DNA of 64,000 nucleotides from Coix lacryma-jobi var. lacryma-jobi (GCA_009763385.1 CM019831.1:20920080-20984079), one strand, 5' to 3'. Shown: positions 45,338-57,963, counted from the stretch's first letter. Program-made: numbers and translations. Notes: generated by a model not told the origin, from the sequence alone.

Positions 45338-46651
45338 AAGACAACAATGCAAATAGAGTTGCTGATATGGCTTCTATGTTGTGGGATATCATGGCATCAT
45401 GAGAAAGCAAGCATATTTGGCAAATGACAAGTGAGACATGGATTGATGATTTTGGAATGGTCTCAACAATGGGTTGCTTTTCATGAGCAAGAAGAGTTTG
45501 ATAGTGAACTAGCTTTGATCAAGGTTGAAGAATGAATCAAGAATGCATAAGTGAGTAAATGTCAAGCAAAGGTCAAATGACAAGGACTTAACTCATATTG
45601 GATATATGTCATCTCTACATTGGTTTGCTTGTATGGATAAATGTTTGGAGAATCACTTTGCATTGATTTGATCAAGCTAGAAGTATGAAGATGGAGATTG
45701 AAGTGAGTGTTGAGTGTCAAGCCAAAAGGAGAGGATATAAGGAATCGTGAATTGGCTTGACCATATTAATGATGATCCATATGTGTCTTTATCTGAGTCG
45801 AAATAAAGCTTGATTGATCTCAACATTCATATCTACAAGATGTTCAAGCAAGGATCACAATATTAAAGAAATGGTTTTCAATGGATGCTCAATATGATGT
45901 GACTTGAGTGTGGCTTGATAAGGTGAAGACAGCAAGGAAAGGGCTTCGAGGTACTAAGCGAGAGTGAAGGTCAAGGAGACCGAAGTACTATGGCTAGAGT
46001 GAAGAAGAGAGTACTTGCATTGAGTCGAGGTACTAATCAAGCTATGAGGATTCATATTGTGTTGAGGATCAAATCATTAGTGGAAGTGACTTGAAGCCAT
46101 GGATTGAACTCATATGTGTGGAAATGGTTCAAGTCACATGCTCAAAGAAAGGAGACAAAGATGATTGCAACCCCTTTTGAAGTAATATCAAGAAGAAATG
46201 GCATATGAAGACATTGAAGACTCAAGTGGTTAAAATGGTTATATTTTCTTTATCTTGAGTATAGTTATGCCGTACTATCAAGGGGGATGCAATACGAATC
46301 ATAGACAAGTCTCAAGTGCTCAAACTAACCGAACCCGAGTGCTAACATGAGAGAAAACACATAGCACTGCACATGCACTTGTTGATCTTGGGCTTGTTCT
46401 CTGTAGGGTTGGATAGCCCTCGAAACAAGCTTTCCAGAAAGTCCAAGATCACTGAAATCGGAGTTTGGAGTAAAAAGTTACGGCGTTTTTCGTGAGGTCA
46501 CCTCTGCTGTCTCAGGGAGCTGCGGCAGTGCCGCTCTGTCGAGCGGCAGTGCCGCTCCCCGGCAGTGCTGGGCTAAGTGCGGCAGTGCCGGGCCTGTACA
46601 GCCAGTAACGGCTAGTTTCTGACCTCCAACGGCTAGTTTTGGGTGTGGGAG

Positions 46652-46660
46652 GTATATATA
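46652..46660 (+). promoter_or_regulatory. TATA box of the SIRE-like LTR
   Basis: GGTATATATACCC, with a leader rich in CCT/CTC downstream. It is the likely start region of the retrotransposon transcript. Confidence 0.65.
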
Positions 46661-47471
46661 CCCACCCCACGCCTCCAGAACCTGCTGCTGGTGCCTAAAA
46701 CACCTCTAACACATCCCAAGCCATTTGAGAGCTCTCCCCAACCCTCTCTTTGTGAGAGTGACATGCTTAGTGCATGATTAAGTGTTGGGGCTGTGTGATT
46801 AAGAGCTAGAGAGCAGATTAGAGCCTTCCAAACCTTGAGCACTTGTCGGGCTTCGTCAATCTTCGTTGTGCATCTTTTACTCTTGGAGGTGAAGCCTCCT
46901 AGACGGCTAGGCGTCGCCCGGCGAGCTCCCGTGCTTGTGGTGAGCAGCGGGATCAGTTTGTAATCCTCTTGTGGAGCTAGTGGAATTACCCCTCACTTCA
47001 AGGATTCGGTTCCTTGACTTGAGACCGAGGAAGAGTTGCAAAGCTCTTGACCTAAGTGGTCATCCTCAACAACGTGGACATAGGCAAGCCTTGGTGGCGA
47101 GCTGAACCACGGGATAAATCATGTGTCTTGTCTTCTATGTTTTGAATTGCAATATTTGTGTTCCACTCGATCTACTTGGTTGTGAGTGTTTGTGAGTGCA
47201 GGTACTTAGCGAACTTGCTGCTAGTAATCTCCAAACACATCTCCAAGTTGGCCTTAAGCTATAACCAAAGGCATAACTGTTTGTGTGCTCGTTGCGCCGA
47301 GCGGCAGTGCTGGGCTATGAGCAGCAGTGCCGGGCTCCGAGCAGCAGTACCGGGCTCCGAGCAGCAGTGCCGGGAGCAGCAGTACCGCTCGAGGTTTTAA
47401 CATCTGGTTGAGCAGATTTTTTTAACAGGCCTATTCACCCCCCCTCTAGGCGACATCAAGGTCCTTTCAAT

Positions 47472-47484
47472 TGGTATCGGAGCC
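47472..47484 (+). other. Primer binding site of the SIRE-like element
   Basis: TGGTATCGGAGCC two bases after the LTR end. It is complementary to initiator-methionine tRNA. Confidence 0.85.
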
Positions 47485-47522
47485 TAGGCTCTCAATTACG
47501 GGCTTAACCGCCTTGAGAGACG

Positions 47523-49549
47523 ATGTCGACAAGTGAGTAAGTATCTCTAGAACTTTTACTTTCCGATGGCTCAAATTATGCATCTTGGTCCGCTAGTGTG
47601 CTTACTGTTTTTAGGACCATGGGTCCTCATATCGAGCGGATTGTTGATGTGAGCATTTCACCTTCTAGTGATGATTTGACCTATCTATCTAAAGAGGAAG
47701 TGAAATGCTTACAACACAATGCTCAAGCCTCTAATGTCTTATTTAGTGCTTTGAGTGAAGATGTTTTTGATGCCATCATATTTGGAGATGGTGAACCTCT
47801 TGAGGATGCTCATGTCATTTGGACCACACTCAAAGAAAGATATGACAAGTCCAAATGTGATGAGAAGTTGCTCTCATTGGAGGAACCACTTGAGGAGTGC
47901 TCAACTTCACCAACAAATGAAGAGCCTCAAGTGATTCTCTCAAAAGGCATAGTTGATCATGCCACAACCACTCCCTTACCAACATATGTGAAAGGTAATG
48001 AAATGGTTGGTGAGAACAAGGATTATACATGTGGTACTTCTACTTCCTATAGTTCTTGTGAGACTAACATTTTGAAGGAAGAAGAAGCTTGTGATCGGTG
48101 GAGGCCAAGTGATGAATCCACTTCACCAATGTGCTCAACTATTCATGCCACTTCTCATGTATGTCTTATGGCAAAGGGTAAGAAGGTAAAATCAAAAGCC
48201 AAACCTTCTCCACCTCCTAGTGACATCTCTAGTAGTGATCTTAGTGATACTTCTAGTGATGATGATTCTAGTGATGAAGAAATAAATAACATAACTAAAA
48301 ATTTGGATAGAAAGACCAAGTTATTTATTTCAAAGCTAATGGAGGAATTAGAGGCAACACAAGCTGAGCTAGAATCTAGAGAAAAGACTCTAATTAAACA
48401 AGAGGATCTTTACATTGCTAGCAAGGAAGCTCTTGCATTGGAGAGAAGTGAGGTGGACACCTTGCACAAGGCTTTGGCCAAAGAGCAAGATGTCCATGCT
48501 CTCCTAAAGAAGGATCATATTACACTCAAGGAAAAGTATTGTAGCTTGAATGGCAAGCACAAAGAACTTGAGGAGCAATATAGCCTTCTTTGGGAGAGCA
48601 ACTCACATCCTTCCAAGGCAAGTGATGTCTCTACTCCCTCCACTAGTCAAGGTTGTGGAAAAAGCTTTAATCTTGATTTGAATATTTATGCCACTAACCT
48701 TGCTAATATGGAGGCTATGAGAAAAGAGATTGCTAGGCTCAATGAGATCATAGCAAAAGAGTGCATGGATGGCAAGACTCAAAACATTGGCAAGAAGGTG
48801 GAAAATAGCTTTGAGTGTGCTCAGTCCATGATCAAGGGCAAAGTTGGTACAGATCAGCCTGCACAGATGGTGGCACAACAACAACCCCGATCAGCACAGC
48901 CACCCAAGGGCGGCAGTGTCGCTATGAAGGGCGGTAGTGCCGCTCCCCATAGAAAAGGGAAGGCTACCACTTATGCCCCTGGTCAGGTCAAGCTCATGAA
49001 GAAGGTCTCCAAATCAAAGCAAGAGCCCCAGAAAGCAAAGAAGACTCCCATCACTTGCTTCAAGTGCAAGAAAGAGGGTCACCATGCAAGGGATTGCTCC
49101 TTGAAGAAAGAAGCAAACGTCATGAGCAACATTCAAGAGAAGAAAAAGATGGCTCATGGCAAGTGCTCCAACATGGGACACAATGCCTCGATGTGTTCCA
49201 ACAAGGTTGATGACCAAGCCACACTTCCAAACAAGAAGACAAGAAGAAGTAAGAGGAAGTGTTATGAGTGCAATGAGAAGGGTCATGAAATTGCATCATG
49301 CCCCTACATGAAGGACAAAGGCTTGATATCATCAAGAAAGAGGCTCAGTAGCAAGGTAGCAAGCAAATTGCAAGAAAACAAGGCTAAGAATAACAAGACA
49401 CGCCTACGCTACACTTGTAGAGGAAAGGGACACCTAAGTGTGGAGTGTCCCATGGGTAACACTCTTAAGCCAAACTTGTCAATTGATTCAAAATTGCTTA
49501 GGAGGCCCAAAAATGACACTTGTGCTAGAAAGGTGATTGGTTCACCATT
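47523..49549 (+). pseudogene. Gag of the SIRE-like Ty1/copia element, interrupted
   Basis: The frame opens at ATG 47523 (MSTSE), meets TAA at 47538-47540, then continues in the same frame with a UBN2/DUF4219-like Gag core (SDGSNYASWSASVLTVFRTM, IWTTLKERYDKSKCDE). A charged coiled coil (about 48330-48600) and zinc knuckles follow: CFKCKKEGHHARDC, a partial CSNMGHNASMC, CYECNEKGHEIASC, and a last one lacking its first cysteine. At 49549 it is cut by the Tat-like element, so protease, integrase and reverse transcriptase are not in the window. The early stop and the damaged knuckles indicate decay; the protein would normally form the particle that packages the element's RNA. A downstream ATG at 47598 or 47619 could rescue an N-truncated product. 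Confidence 0.85.
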
Positions 49550-50894
49550 GTCGGTGGTACAAAAAAGGGTACCCCCCAATCAACGCAAAACACCCGAACG
49601 CTCTGTTTCCGTCTCACCCGAGCCCTCCCAGCCAGGCCTCGGGCGAACGCTCTGTGTCCGTCTCGCCCGAGCCCTCCAGCCAGGCCTCGGGCGAACGCTC
49701 TGTTTCCGTCTCGCCCGAGCCCTCCCAGCCAGGCCTCGGGCGAACGCCCTATCTCCGTCTCGCCCGAGCCCTCACAGTAAGGCCTCGGGCGAGCACGATC
49801 GCTCTCCGTGTCGACCGAGCCCTCCAGGCCTCGGGCGAGCGCGCCCCCACACCTCGAGCCTTAACGAACGGACCTCGAGCTGCACAGACGGCCGTACCAG
49901 CCCATACCACGCATTTAATGCCTTCACCTACTCCGGTCATGTCCACTAGTGCACAGCACGTACCACAGTAACTCGGTGTAAAGGTCAAGTCTTGTTTTCA
50001 CCACAAGCATGGGCAAAAGGGCACCAGTACAGCACTATTCGGCCAAGCCAGGCACTGCAACTCCTCGAGGCCGGATACGCGCCCCTCGAGCCCTGCACGG
50101 TGACCCCTCGAGCCCTGCACAGTAACCCCTCGAGGCTGGCTACGCGCCCCTCGAGCCCTGCACAGTAACCCCTCGAGGCCGGCTACGCGCCCCTCGAGCC
50201 CTGCACTGTAACCCCTCGAGGCCGGCTACGCGCCCCTCGAGCCCTGCACTGCAACACCTCGAGGCCGGCTCCGCGCCCCTCGAGCCCCCGTGGCACTACC
50301 TCGAAGCCGGCTCCGCGTCCTTCGAGCCCTAACTACTTTCATGCTATTGGAGGACAGGTACCCCCAAGACCCGGAGGGACCCCGCCGCGTACTGTACATT
50401 CCGGGATGGGTGCTGTACGGCTCCCGCCTAGTCGCGCCACCACGTCCGCGCCCAGGATGGAAGCCACGACCCAAGGACGCCTCAACAGCGACGATCACAT
50501 CGGCTCCAGTGGCTCCGACAAGACAGGGTTCCTACCCTTCTCCGTATGGGGCACCATACGCCCCGACACCTGTAAATACCTTTATGTAACCCTGGCCTCC
50601 CCTTGCTCTATAAAAGGGGACGCTAGGGCCCTCATTCAAGAGGACGGTCACACAACACACGAGTACACACACAGGCATGAGTCCGGACTCCGGTCCACGC
50701 TCACTGAGCTTGTATTCTCCCCTGTACAAGCACTTAGGTGCAAGTAATACAAGAACATCCCCCCCGCTGGACGTAGGGCCTTCTTTGCCCGAACCAGGAT
50801 AAATCCTTGTGTCCTCTTGCATCACCATCCAGGAAGAGAAGCACGCGATCATATCACTCGTCGGTGTGATACCCCCGGGTACGAAACACCGACA
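49550..50894 (+). repeat. 5' LTR of the Tat-like element
   Basis: 1345 bp with ends TGTCGGTG and CACCGACA, a perfect 8-bp inverted pair. It contains two tandem arrays: four to five units of about 50 bp (49600-49830, GCCTCGGGCGAACGCTCTGT) and five to six of about 43 bp (50060-50330, CCTCGAGGCCGGCTACGCGC). Confidence 0.93.
50609..50616 (+). promoter_or_regulatory. TATA box of the Tat-like LTR
   Basis: GCTCTATAAAAGGGGACGC, a strong TATA consensus about 285 bp before the LTR end. Confidence 0.8.
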
Positions 50895-50896
50895 GT

Positions 50897-50914
50897 TGGC
50901 GCGCCAGGTAGGGG
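50897..50914 (+). other. Primer binding site of the Tat-like element
   Basis: TGGCGCGCCAGGTAGGGG begins two bases after the LTR. This is a form typical of grass Tat elements, distinct from the initiator-Met type used by the other two retrotransposons here. Confidence 0.8.
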
Positions 50915-50952
50915 AGTTCGCGTGTCCGAGCCGATTTCTCGCTAATTCCTGG

Positions 50953-53900
50953 ATGGCTTCATCCTCTCTTCTGTTCTCGGCTGGTGCCGTCGTCTGGTTC
51001 GGGAGCCTCGAGTTCCTGGCCACAGGCAACGGCAACGAGCTGACTCTGCTCTCCACAGAGGGCCCGAGCGGAGGGCGTGTCACGCCACCCCGCGCGGGGG
51101 GCGTGGCGCGTCGCCCGCACCACCACACGTCGCCACATCGCGAGCGGCGCCGTCGTCATCGTCGTCACCGGGCGCAGGCGATGCCCGCGGCAAACGCCTA
51201 CACCCCCGTAGCCGGTGCAGGGTCCCCAAGGGGAAACCAGCCCGGCGCGCGGCCGGAGACCTTCAGGGCGCGCCCGCGCCCGCCTAGCGACTTCGCATTC
51301 ATCGTACATACGGACCGGGAACCAGGCCAGAGGCCTCCGAGCCGAGCGCCGTCGACGCCACTCAACCTCCTCCCGCACGGGTCGCACCACGCTCGGAGCC
51401 AGCGTTTCCCAGTCGGCCTCGACAGCTCTGCGGCTGTACACGCCCACCGCCTCGACGAGCGCCATCATGACCAGACGGTGGCGGACCGGGAGCAGTGTTC
51501 GGGCGCGCTGCTGCAGGCCATTGCCAGCCTGGAGATCGTCCACCCCGCGTGCGTCGACCGCGATTTCTTGCGAACCTTAGAGCCACCTCGGCGAGCCACC
51601 GTCGGAGAATGGTACCGCGAGCTGCGGTCTCAGCATCGGCCAAGGCGGCGTGCCGTCAACAGCTCTGACTCCGACGAATACGACTACCACGACCCCGACC
51701 TCTGGGATCCTACCAGGGAGTGCTTCCAACTCGAGGGAGTCGTATGCGATACCGAGGACGAAGGCGACGACGGCAGGCCGGCGCTCGACCTAGAGGGACC
51801 TAGCGACGTGGCCGCGGCAGGCGGATCACGCGTTCAGGGAAGGGACGAGCCTCCAGCACCGGCTGTACCGCCTAAGCACGACGATGGCCGGGCGGCGCAG
51901 CTCGCACAAGTGCAAGAGGCAATCACCAAAGCCGAGGAAGAACGGCGACACCTGCTTCAGCTCCGGCAAACCCTGATGCAGGAACCACCCCAGCCCCGAG
52001 GAGCTGGGGCTCGAGGCCGGGCTCGAGAGGTCCACCGGCGGATCCTCGAGGACGAGGCACCAGCACGCCCTGAAGTATGTTTCCCGTGAGCCGGGCAGAA
52101 CGTGGTGGCGGCGGCTATGATGCTCCGAGACCTGCCCGCCGTCTCCAACCCCGATGCCAGGCGCATGCTCGGGGAAGTGAAAAACCTCCTCGAGACAGCC
52201 GCGGTACAGCAAGCCGAGAGCTCGGCGTCACGCCGACGTGGAGCAGCCTCGGGGAAACCAGCGGACACACCCCACGACGCTCGCGAGGCATCCGTCCACC
52301 AGCCGGACGCCTCTCGAGCTAGGCCAGTCCGCGAACGGATCGTCGATAACCGGCCACCTCGAGACCCCAACGACGCCCGCAACGACATCAACCGACGGCG
52401 CAAGGACAAGGGGGCCCAAGAGCGTGGCTATAGCGCCCATCGAGGGGGGCGCTACGACAGCGACGAGGACCGGCAGGTCCTCGAGCCCTCGGGCCCCCGA
52501 GTCTTCAGCCGGGCCATCCATAGCTCAACCCTCCCCGACCGATTCCGACCGCCGACCAACATCGTGAAGTATGACGGGGAGGTCGAGCCCAAGCTCTGGC
52601 TCTCGGATTTCCGCCTTGGCTGCCAACTGGGCGGAGCGAAGAACGACGACCGCGTGATCATACGTCAACTCCCACTTTACCTCTCGGACACCGCCCGCCG
52701 GTGGCTCGAGGGGCTCCCACCGGATCGGATCCATGACTGGGCCGACCTAGTCAGGGTCTTCGACGGGAATTTCAAGGGAACCTGCGTGCGTCCAGGCAAC
52801 CCCTGGGACCTGCGGCGTTGCAGGCAGGCAGCGGACGAGCCCCTCCGCGACTTTGCTCGACGGTTCTCGAAGCAGCGTCTCGAGCTCCCCCACGTGCCTG
52901 ACGAGGACGTCATCTCAGCGTTCCTCGCGGGCACGACATGCCAAGAGCTTGTTCATGAGCTAGGACGCTACCGTCCTGGGACGGTCGAGGACCTGATGGA
53001 TCGCGCCACCAGCTTTGCTTCGGGCGACGAAGCAGTGGGGGCCTTCTTTGGCCATTCCACGGACAAAGGCAAGGCGGTGATCGCGCCGGAGGGCTCCAGC
53101 AAAGGCAACGACGCCAAAAACGACAGCAATGACGGCAACAAAAGAAAGAAAAACAAACGCAAGGGCCAGAGGGCGAAGCGTGGCGCCGACGACGACGACG
53201 ACAAAGAGGTGCTCGCGGGCGCCCTCGAGCCTAAGAAGCCCCGAGGCCCCCCCGATGGGGCTGTTTTCGACCAGATGCTCGAGGATCCCTGTACCTACCA
53301 CAGGGGCCCCGTAAACCACAAGTTGAAAGACTGCCGACTATTGAAGGGCTACTACTCCAAGCTCGGCGATAAGAGGGATGACGAGCCTAAGGGAAAGGAT
53401 ACCGATCGACGAGGCGGCAGGAACGCAGATGGCGACTTCCCCCCGGTGCGCGACTGCTACATGATCTACGGGGGGCCGACCGTCGGGCTCTCAGCTCGAG
53501 AAAGAAAGAAGGAACGCCGGGAAATCTTTTCGCTTAGCCACGACGCCCCCCGGTACCTTGACTGGTCCGATGCGTCAATCACGTTCGACCGTGACGACCA
53601 TCCGGACCATGTCATAAACCCGGGGGCTTACCCCCTCGTCGTCGACCCCGTCATAGTCGACGTTCGGTTCTCCAAGGTATTGATGGATGGGGGCTCGAGC
53701 CTCAACATCATATACCTCGAGACCCTCGACCTCCTGGGGATTTCAGAGGGACAGCTCCGACCCAGTGTCGGGGGGTTCCACGGAGTAGTACCAGGAAAGA
53801 AGGCCCACCCCCTCGGGCGCATCGACCTGCCGGTTTGCTTCGGCACGCCGGCAAACTTCCGTCAGGAAAAGCTCACCTTCGAGGTGGTCGGCTTCCAAGG

Positions 53901-54246
53901 GACCTACCACGCCATCATCGGCCGGCCAGGCTACGCCAAGTTCATGGCAATTCCTAACTACACGTACTTAAAGCTCAAGATGCCGGGGCCAAAAGGGGTC
54001 ATCACCGTTGACACCTCCTACGAGCACGCGTACCACTGCGACGTGGAGTGCGTCGAGCGGGGGGAGGCCAACGTCCACCTCGACTCGCTCGAGGCCTTGG
54101 CAGCTCTGGCCACCGAGGGGGCCCCGGAAGCAAAGCGTCACGCCGGCACATTCGAGCCGGCTGAGCACACCAAGCAAATACCCGTCGACCCGACCTCGGC
54201 CAATGGCAAGGCGCTGACCATCAGTGCCAGCCTCGAGCCCAAATAG
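50953..54246 (+). pseudogene. Gag-protease frame of the Tat-like element with one internal stop
   Basis: Start: ATG at 50953, just after the primer site. The frame runs 378 codons to TGA at 52087-52089, then on in the same frame to TAG at 54244-54246. The N-terminal part is basic and low complexity. The retrotransposon Gag domain lies at about 52560-52990 (IIRQLPLYLSDTARRWLEGL, WDLRRCRQAADEPLRDFARR). A C/H-rich motif CTYHRGPVNHKLKDC follows at about 53290, and an aspartic-protease active site in VLMDGGSSLNIIY at about 53677. GC-rich codon use throughout. The single TGA would truncate Gag; it may be a point mutation in an otherwise whole frame. The terminal TAG lies where the frame would otherwise pass straight into reverse transcriptase. 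Confidence 0.85.
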
Positions 54247-57200
54247 GAAGCAGTGCTCGTCGACTTTCTCCGCGCGAACATCAACATGTTTGCGTGGAAC
54301 CCCTCGGACATGCCGGGCATACCGAGGGAAGTCGCCGAGCACGCCTTGGAGATCCAGGCCGGGTCCAGACCAGTGAAGCAACGCCTGCGCCGTTTCGACG
54401 AGGAAAAGCGCAGGATCATTGGCAAGGAGGTGCACAAGCTTTTGGCGGCGGATTCATCAAGGAGGTATTTTACCCAGAGTGGCTAGCTAACCCTGTACTA
54501 GTTAGGAAAAAGAATGGAAAAATGCGGATGTGTGTAGATTACACTGGTCTGAATAAAGCATGTCCAAAAGTTCCATTTCCTTTACCTAGAATGACCAGAT
54601 CGTCGATTCCACTGCTGGGTGCGAAGTGCTTTCGTTCCTTGATGCGTATTCCGGCTACCACCAAATTAGGATGAGAAAATCCGATGAGTAGCAACATTTC
54701 TTTTTTATTTGTATGCAGACATTCTTTTAGCGAGCACATAGGCAAAACCGTCGAGGCCTACGTCGATGACATCGTGGTTAAAACTAAAAAGTAGGGAACC
54801 TCATCAGCGACCTCGAGACCACGTTCGAGTGCCTCGGGCCAAGAATGTGAAGCTCAACCCCGAGAAGTGTGTCTTTGGTGTGCCTCGAGGCATGCTACTT
54901 GGCTACATCGTCTCACCAACGGGGGATCGAGGCAAACCCTGAAAAAATCTCAGCGGTCACGAGGATGGGCCCGATTCGTGACCTCAAGGGTGTGCAGAAA
55001 GTAACAGCTGCCTAGCCGCTCTCAGCAGATTCATCTCGAGGCTGGGGGAAAAAGCACTACCCCTCTACCGCCTGCTAAAAAAAGACAGAACACTTTGCGT
55101 GGACCGCCGAAGCCGAGGAGGCCTAACCAAGCTGAAGGGTTGCTGACTTCTGCACCAATTCTCGTGCCCCCGCGACCAGCCGAAGGTGACGATTCCCCCG
55201 AGCCCCTCCTCCTCTATGTGGCCGCAACCACTCAGGTGGTTAGCGCGGTCATAGCCGTCGAGAGGCACGAGGAGGGTCATACATTGCCGGTCCAGCGACC
55301 GGTGTACTTCACCAGTGAGGTACTCTCCGAGGCCAAGGTCCGGTACCCGCACATCCAAAAGCTGCTCTACGGCATCATCGTCACAAGCGCAAGCTCCAGC
55401 ACTACTTCCTCGCTCATCCCGTGACGGTGGTGTCGTCCTTCCCCCTCGGAGAGATCGTCAACAATCGGGAGGCCACGGGGCGCATCGCCAAGTGGTCCGC
55501 CGAACTAATGGGGGAGACCATCACCTATGCCCCGCGAAAGGCCATCAAGTCGCAAGCGTTGGCGGACTTCGTTGCTGAATGGACCGACACTCAGCTCCCG
55601 CCGGCACAGATTCAAGCCGAGCTCTGGACCATGTACTTCGATGGATCCCTCACGAAGACGGGGGCAGGAGCAGGCCTGCTCTTCATCTCACCCCTCGGAG
55701 TACACATGCGCTACCTGCTACGCTTGCACTTCCCCGCCTCAACAACGTCGCCGAGTACGAGGCCTCGTCAATGGGCTGCGCATCGCCCTCGAGCTCGGGG
55801 TCCGACGCCTCGACGCCCGAGGAGACTCGCAGCTCGTCGTCAACCAGGTTATGAAGGCTTCAAGCTGCATCGATCCCAAGATGGAGGCATACTGGGGAGG
55901 TGCGCAAGCTGGAAGACAAGTTTTACGGCCTCGAGCTCAACCACGTAGCTCGGAAGTACAACGAGGCCGCAGACGAGCTGGCAAAGTTGGCGTCCACGCG
56001 CGGCACGGTACCGCCAGACGTCTTCTCGAGGGACGTCTTCGAGCCATCCGTCGAAATCGACCGGGGGCTGGCCCTCGACGCCACCCTCGAGCAAGACACG
56101 GGGGCTCGACTCTCAACGCCACCCCTCGAGCAAGACGGGGCTCGACTCTCGACCCCGAACAAGGACCCCTCGACGTCGCAGAGGCGATGCAGTCGACGCA
56201 CACGTCTCTTCGTCATCACGGCCCCTCGACTGGCGGACGCCCTACCTCGACTACCTGACGCGAGGCGAGCTACCAGAAGACAAGACGGAGGCCCGACGCA
56301 TCGCTCGGAGGGCCAAGACCTACGTCATCTACGGCGACGAACGGGAGCTATACCGACGAAGTCCGACTGGGATCCTTCAACGCTGCATCCCACTCGAGGA
56401 AGGGCGCAAGCTCCTCGACGATATGCACTCGGGGCTTGCGGCCACCACGCAGCGCCGAGGGCCTGGTTGGCAACGCCTTCCGTCAAGGCTTCTATTGGCC
56501 GACCGCCATTGGGGACGCCAAGCGTTTGGTCCAAGCGTGCCATGGTGTCAATTCTACGCCAAGCAAACGCACCAGCCCGCACACGCCCTGCAGATGATCC
56601 CAATCACTTGGCCATTTGCCGTTTGGGGGCTCGACCTTGTGGGTCCCCTCAAAAGGACAAGTGGAGGGTACACACACATGCTCGTGGCCGTCGACAAGTT
56701 CACCAAGTGGATCGAGGCTAAGCCGATAGGAGACCCCACCTCCGAGAGGGCTGTCGAGTTCATCGCCAACATCATGTACCGGTTCGGGGTGCCTAATGTC
56801 ATCATCACCGACAATGGCACCCAATTCACGGGCAAAAAGTTCACCAACTTCTGCGATGACAACAACATTCGCGTAACCTGGGCCTCGGTCGCATACCCCC
56901 AATGCAACGGGCAGGTCGAGCGCGCCAACGGCATGATACTCCATGGGCTGAAGCCGAGGCTGTTCAAGACCCTCAAGAATTTCGGAAAGGGTGGGCTACA
57001 GAACTCCCCTCGGTGCTGTGGGGCCTCAGGACTACGCCGAGTCGAGCCACCGGGTTCACTCCGTTTTTCCTAACCTACGGCGCCGAGGCCGTCTTACCTA
57101 CGGACCTCGAGTACGGCTCACCTCGACTTCGAGCCTACAACGAGCAAACAAGCGACGAAAGGCTCGCCAACGCCAAGGACCAGCTCGAGGAGGCCCGAGA

Positions 57201-57467
57201 CGTGGCGCTCATCAACTCTGCACGCTACCAGCAAACACTTCGATGCTACCACGACAAGCACGTGCGCAAAAGGGACCTGGCGGTGGGGGACTCGTGCTTC
57301 GACGGCTGCAAGATAATCGAGGGCGCCATAAGCTCACCCCTCCGTGGGAAGGCCCATACACCGTGGCCGAAGTGCTCAAGCCAGGAACATACAAGCTCTA
57401 CGACGACCAAGGCAGGATCCTGGCGAACGCGTGGAACATATCTCAGCTACGTCGCTTCTACCCTTAA
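54247..57467 (+). pseudogene. Degenerate pol of the Tat-like element: reverse transcriptase, RNase H, archaeal-type RNase H, integrase
   Basis: Reading on after TAG 54246: RT start (FAWNPSDMPGIP), frameshift near 54450, VRKKNGKMRMCVDYTGLN, frameshift near 54592, FLDAYSGYHQI, then a deletion that removes the segment before the catalytic AYVDDIVVK (54748-54777). The RT thumb region at 54800-55070 has stops. RNase H traces lie at 55200-55400. The second, archaeal-type RNase H lies at 55620-56010 (MYFDGSLTKTGAGAG, then the DSQLVVNQV block in another frame). The integrase core is in one frame at 56560-56985 with D, D, E in GLDLVG, TDNGTQF and NGQVERAN; it then shifts near 56985 and again near 57330, ending NISQLRRFYP at 57467. 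At least six lesions make it non-functional. Confidence 0.88.
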
Positions 57468-57963
57468 GGGCCTCGAGGCCTTGTTCATTTTATTGCTGTA
57501 AACAACACGTTGAAATAAATGGGCCAACTCGTTCATCTTCGTTCATGTTCCTTAGCAACACAAGGTAGCCTCGACCCTGCCTAGCTCAGGGTCGAGCCTC
57601 CCTCGGGGGCTGACAAGGGGGTAAACGCCCCCCAGACTCCGGAAAAAATGCGTGTTTTCTTTTCAAAAATTTGACCCTCGTCTCGACTCGCGCCTCGAGT
57701 GAACTAGCGACGTCTAAATCTTAAAGTACCTCGAGCCTCCAAGGTCGGGGGGCGTCGACGTAGACGGCCACCTACGCCCCGGGCTACGGTGCCCTACCTA
57801 CGCCTCCCCTCGAGGGGCTCGCGACGTATCGAAGGAACACAGACTAAGTTAGCAAAACTCGAGCTTGCGACAAAGAGAAGTGGTCAAACGCATTTGAAAA
57901 GAAAACAACTCTTTTCATAAACAATCACATATACATTCGGGTCTCGACGTACCCTCATTCATG
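57468..57963. other. Spacer between pol and the antisense gene
   Basis: No coding frame. It begins with the pol 3' end and a GGGCCTCGAGGCC palindrome, and becomes CCTCGAG-rich. The 3' end of the antisense gene region lies at its right edge. Confidence 0.6.

Larger units (their letters stand above)
43669..47469 (+). mobile_element. 5' LTR of a SIRE/Maximus-like Ty1/copia element, split by a CACTA
   Basis: It begins TGTAAGTGCATCTAG and ends GGTCCTTTCA, followed by a primer site. It is about 2.33 kb once the 1471-bp CACTA insertion and one 3-bp duplication are removed. A TATA box lies at 46652-46660. U3 and U5 hold clusters of the palindromic motif CGGCAGTGCCG (46510-46590, 47295-47395). The rest of the element is interrupted at 49550 and its second LTR lies outside the window. 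Confidence 0.8.

Noticed and set aside
50809..50952. Gag start inside the LTR
   Set aside because: This part of the frame lies in the LTR and across the primer site; the ATG at 50953 after the primer site is the plausible start.
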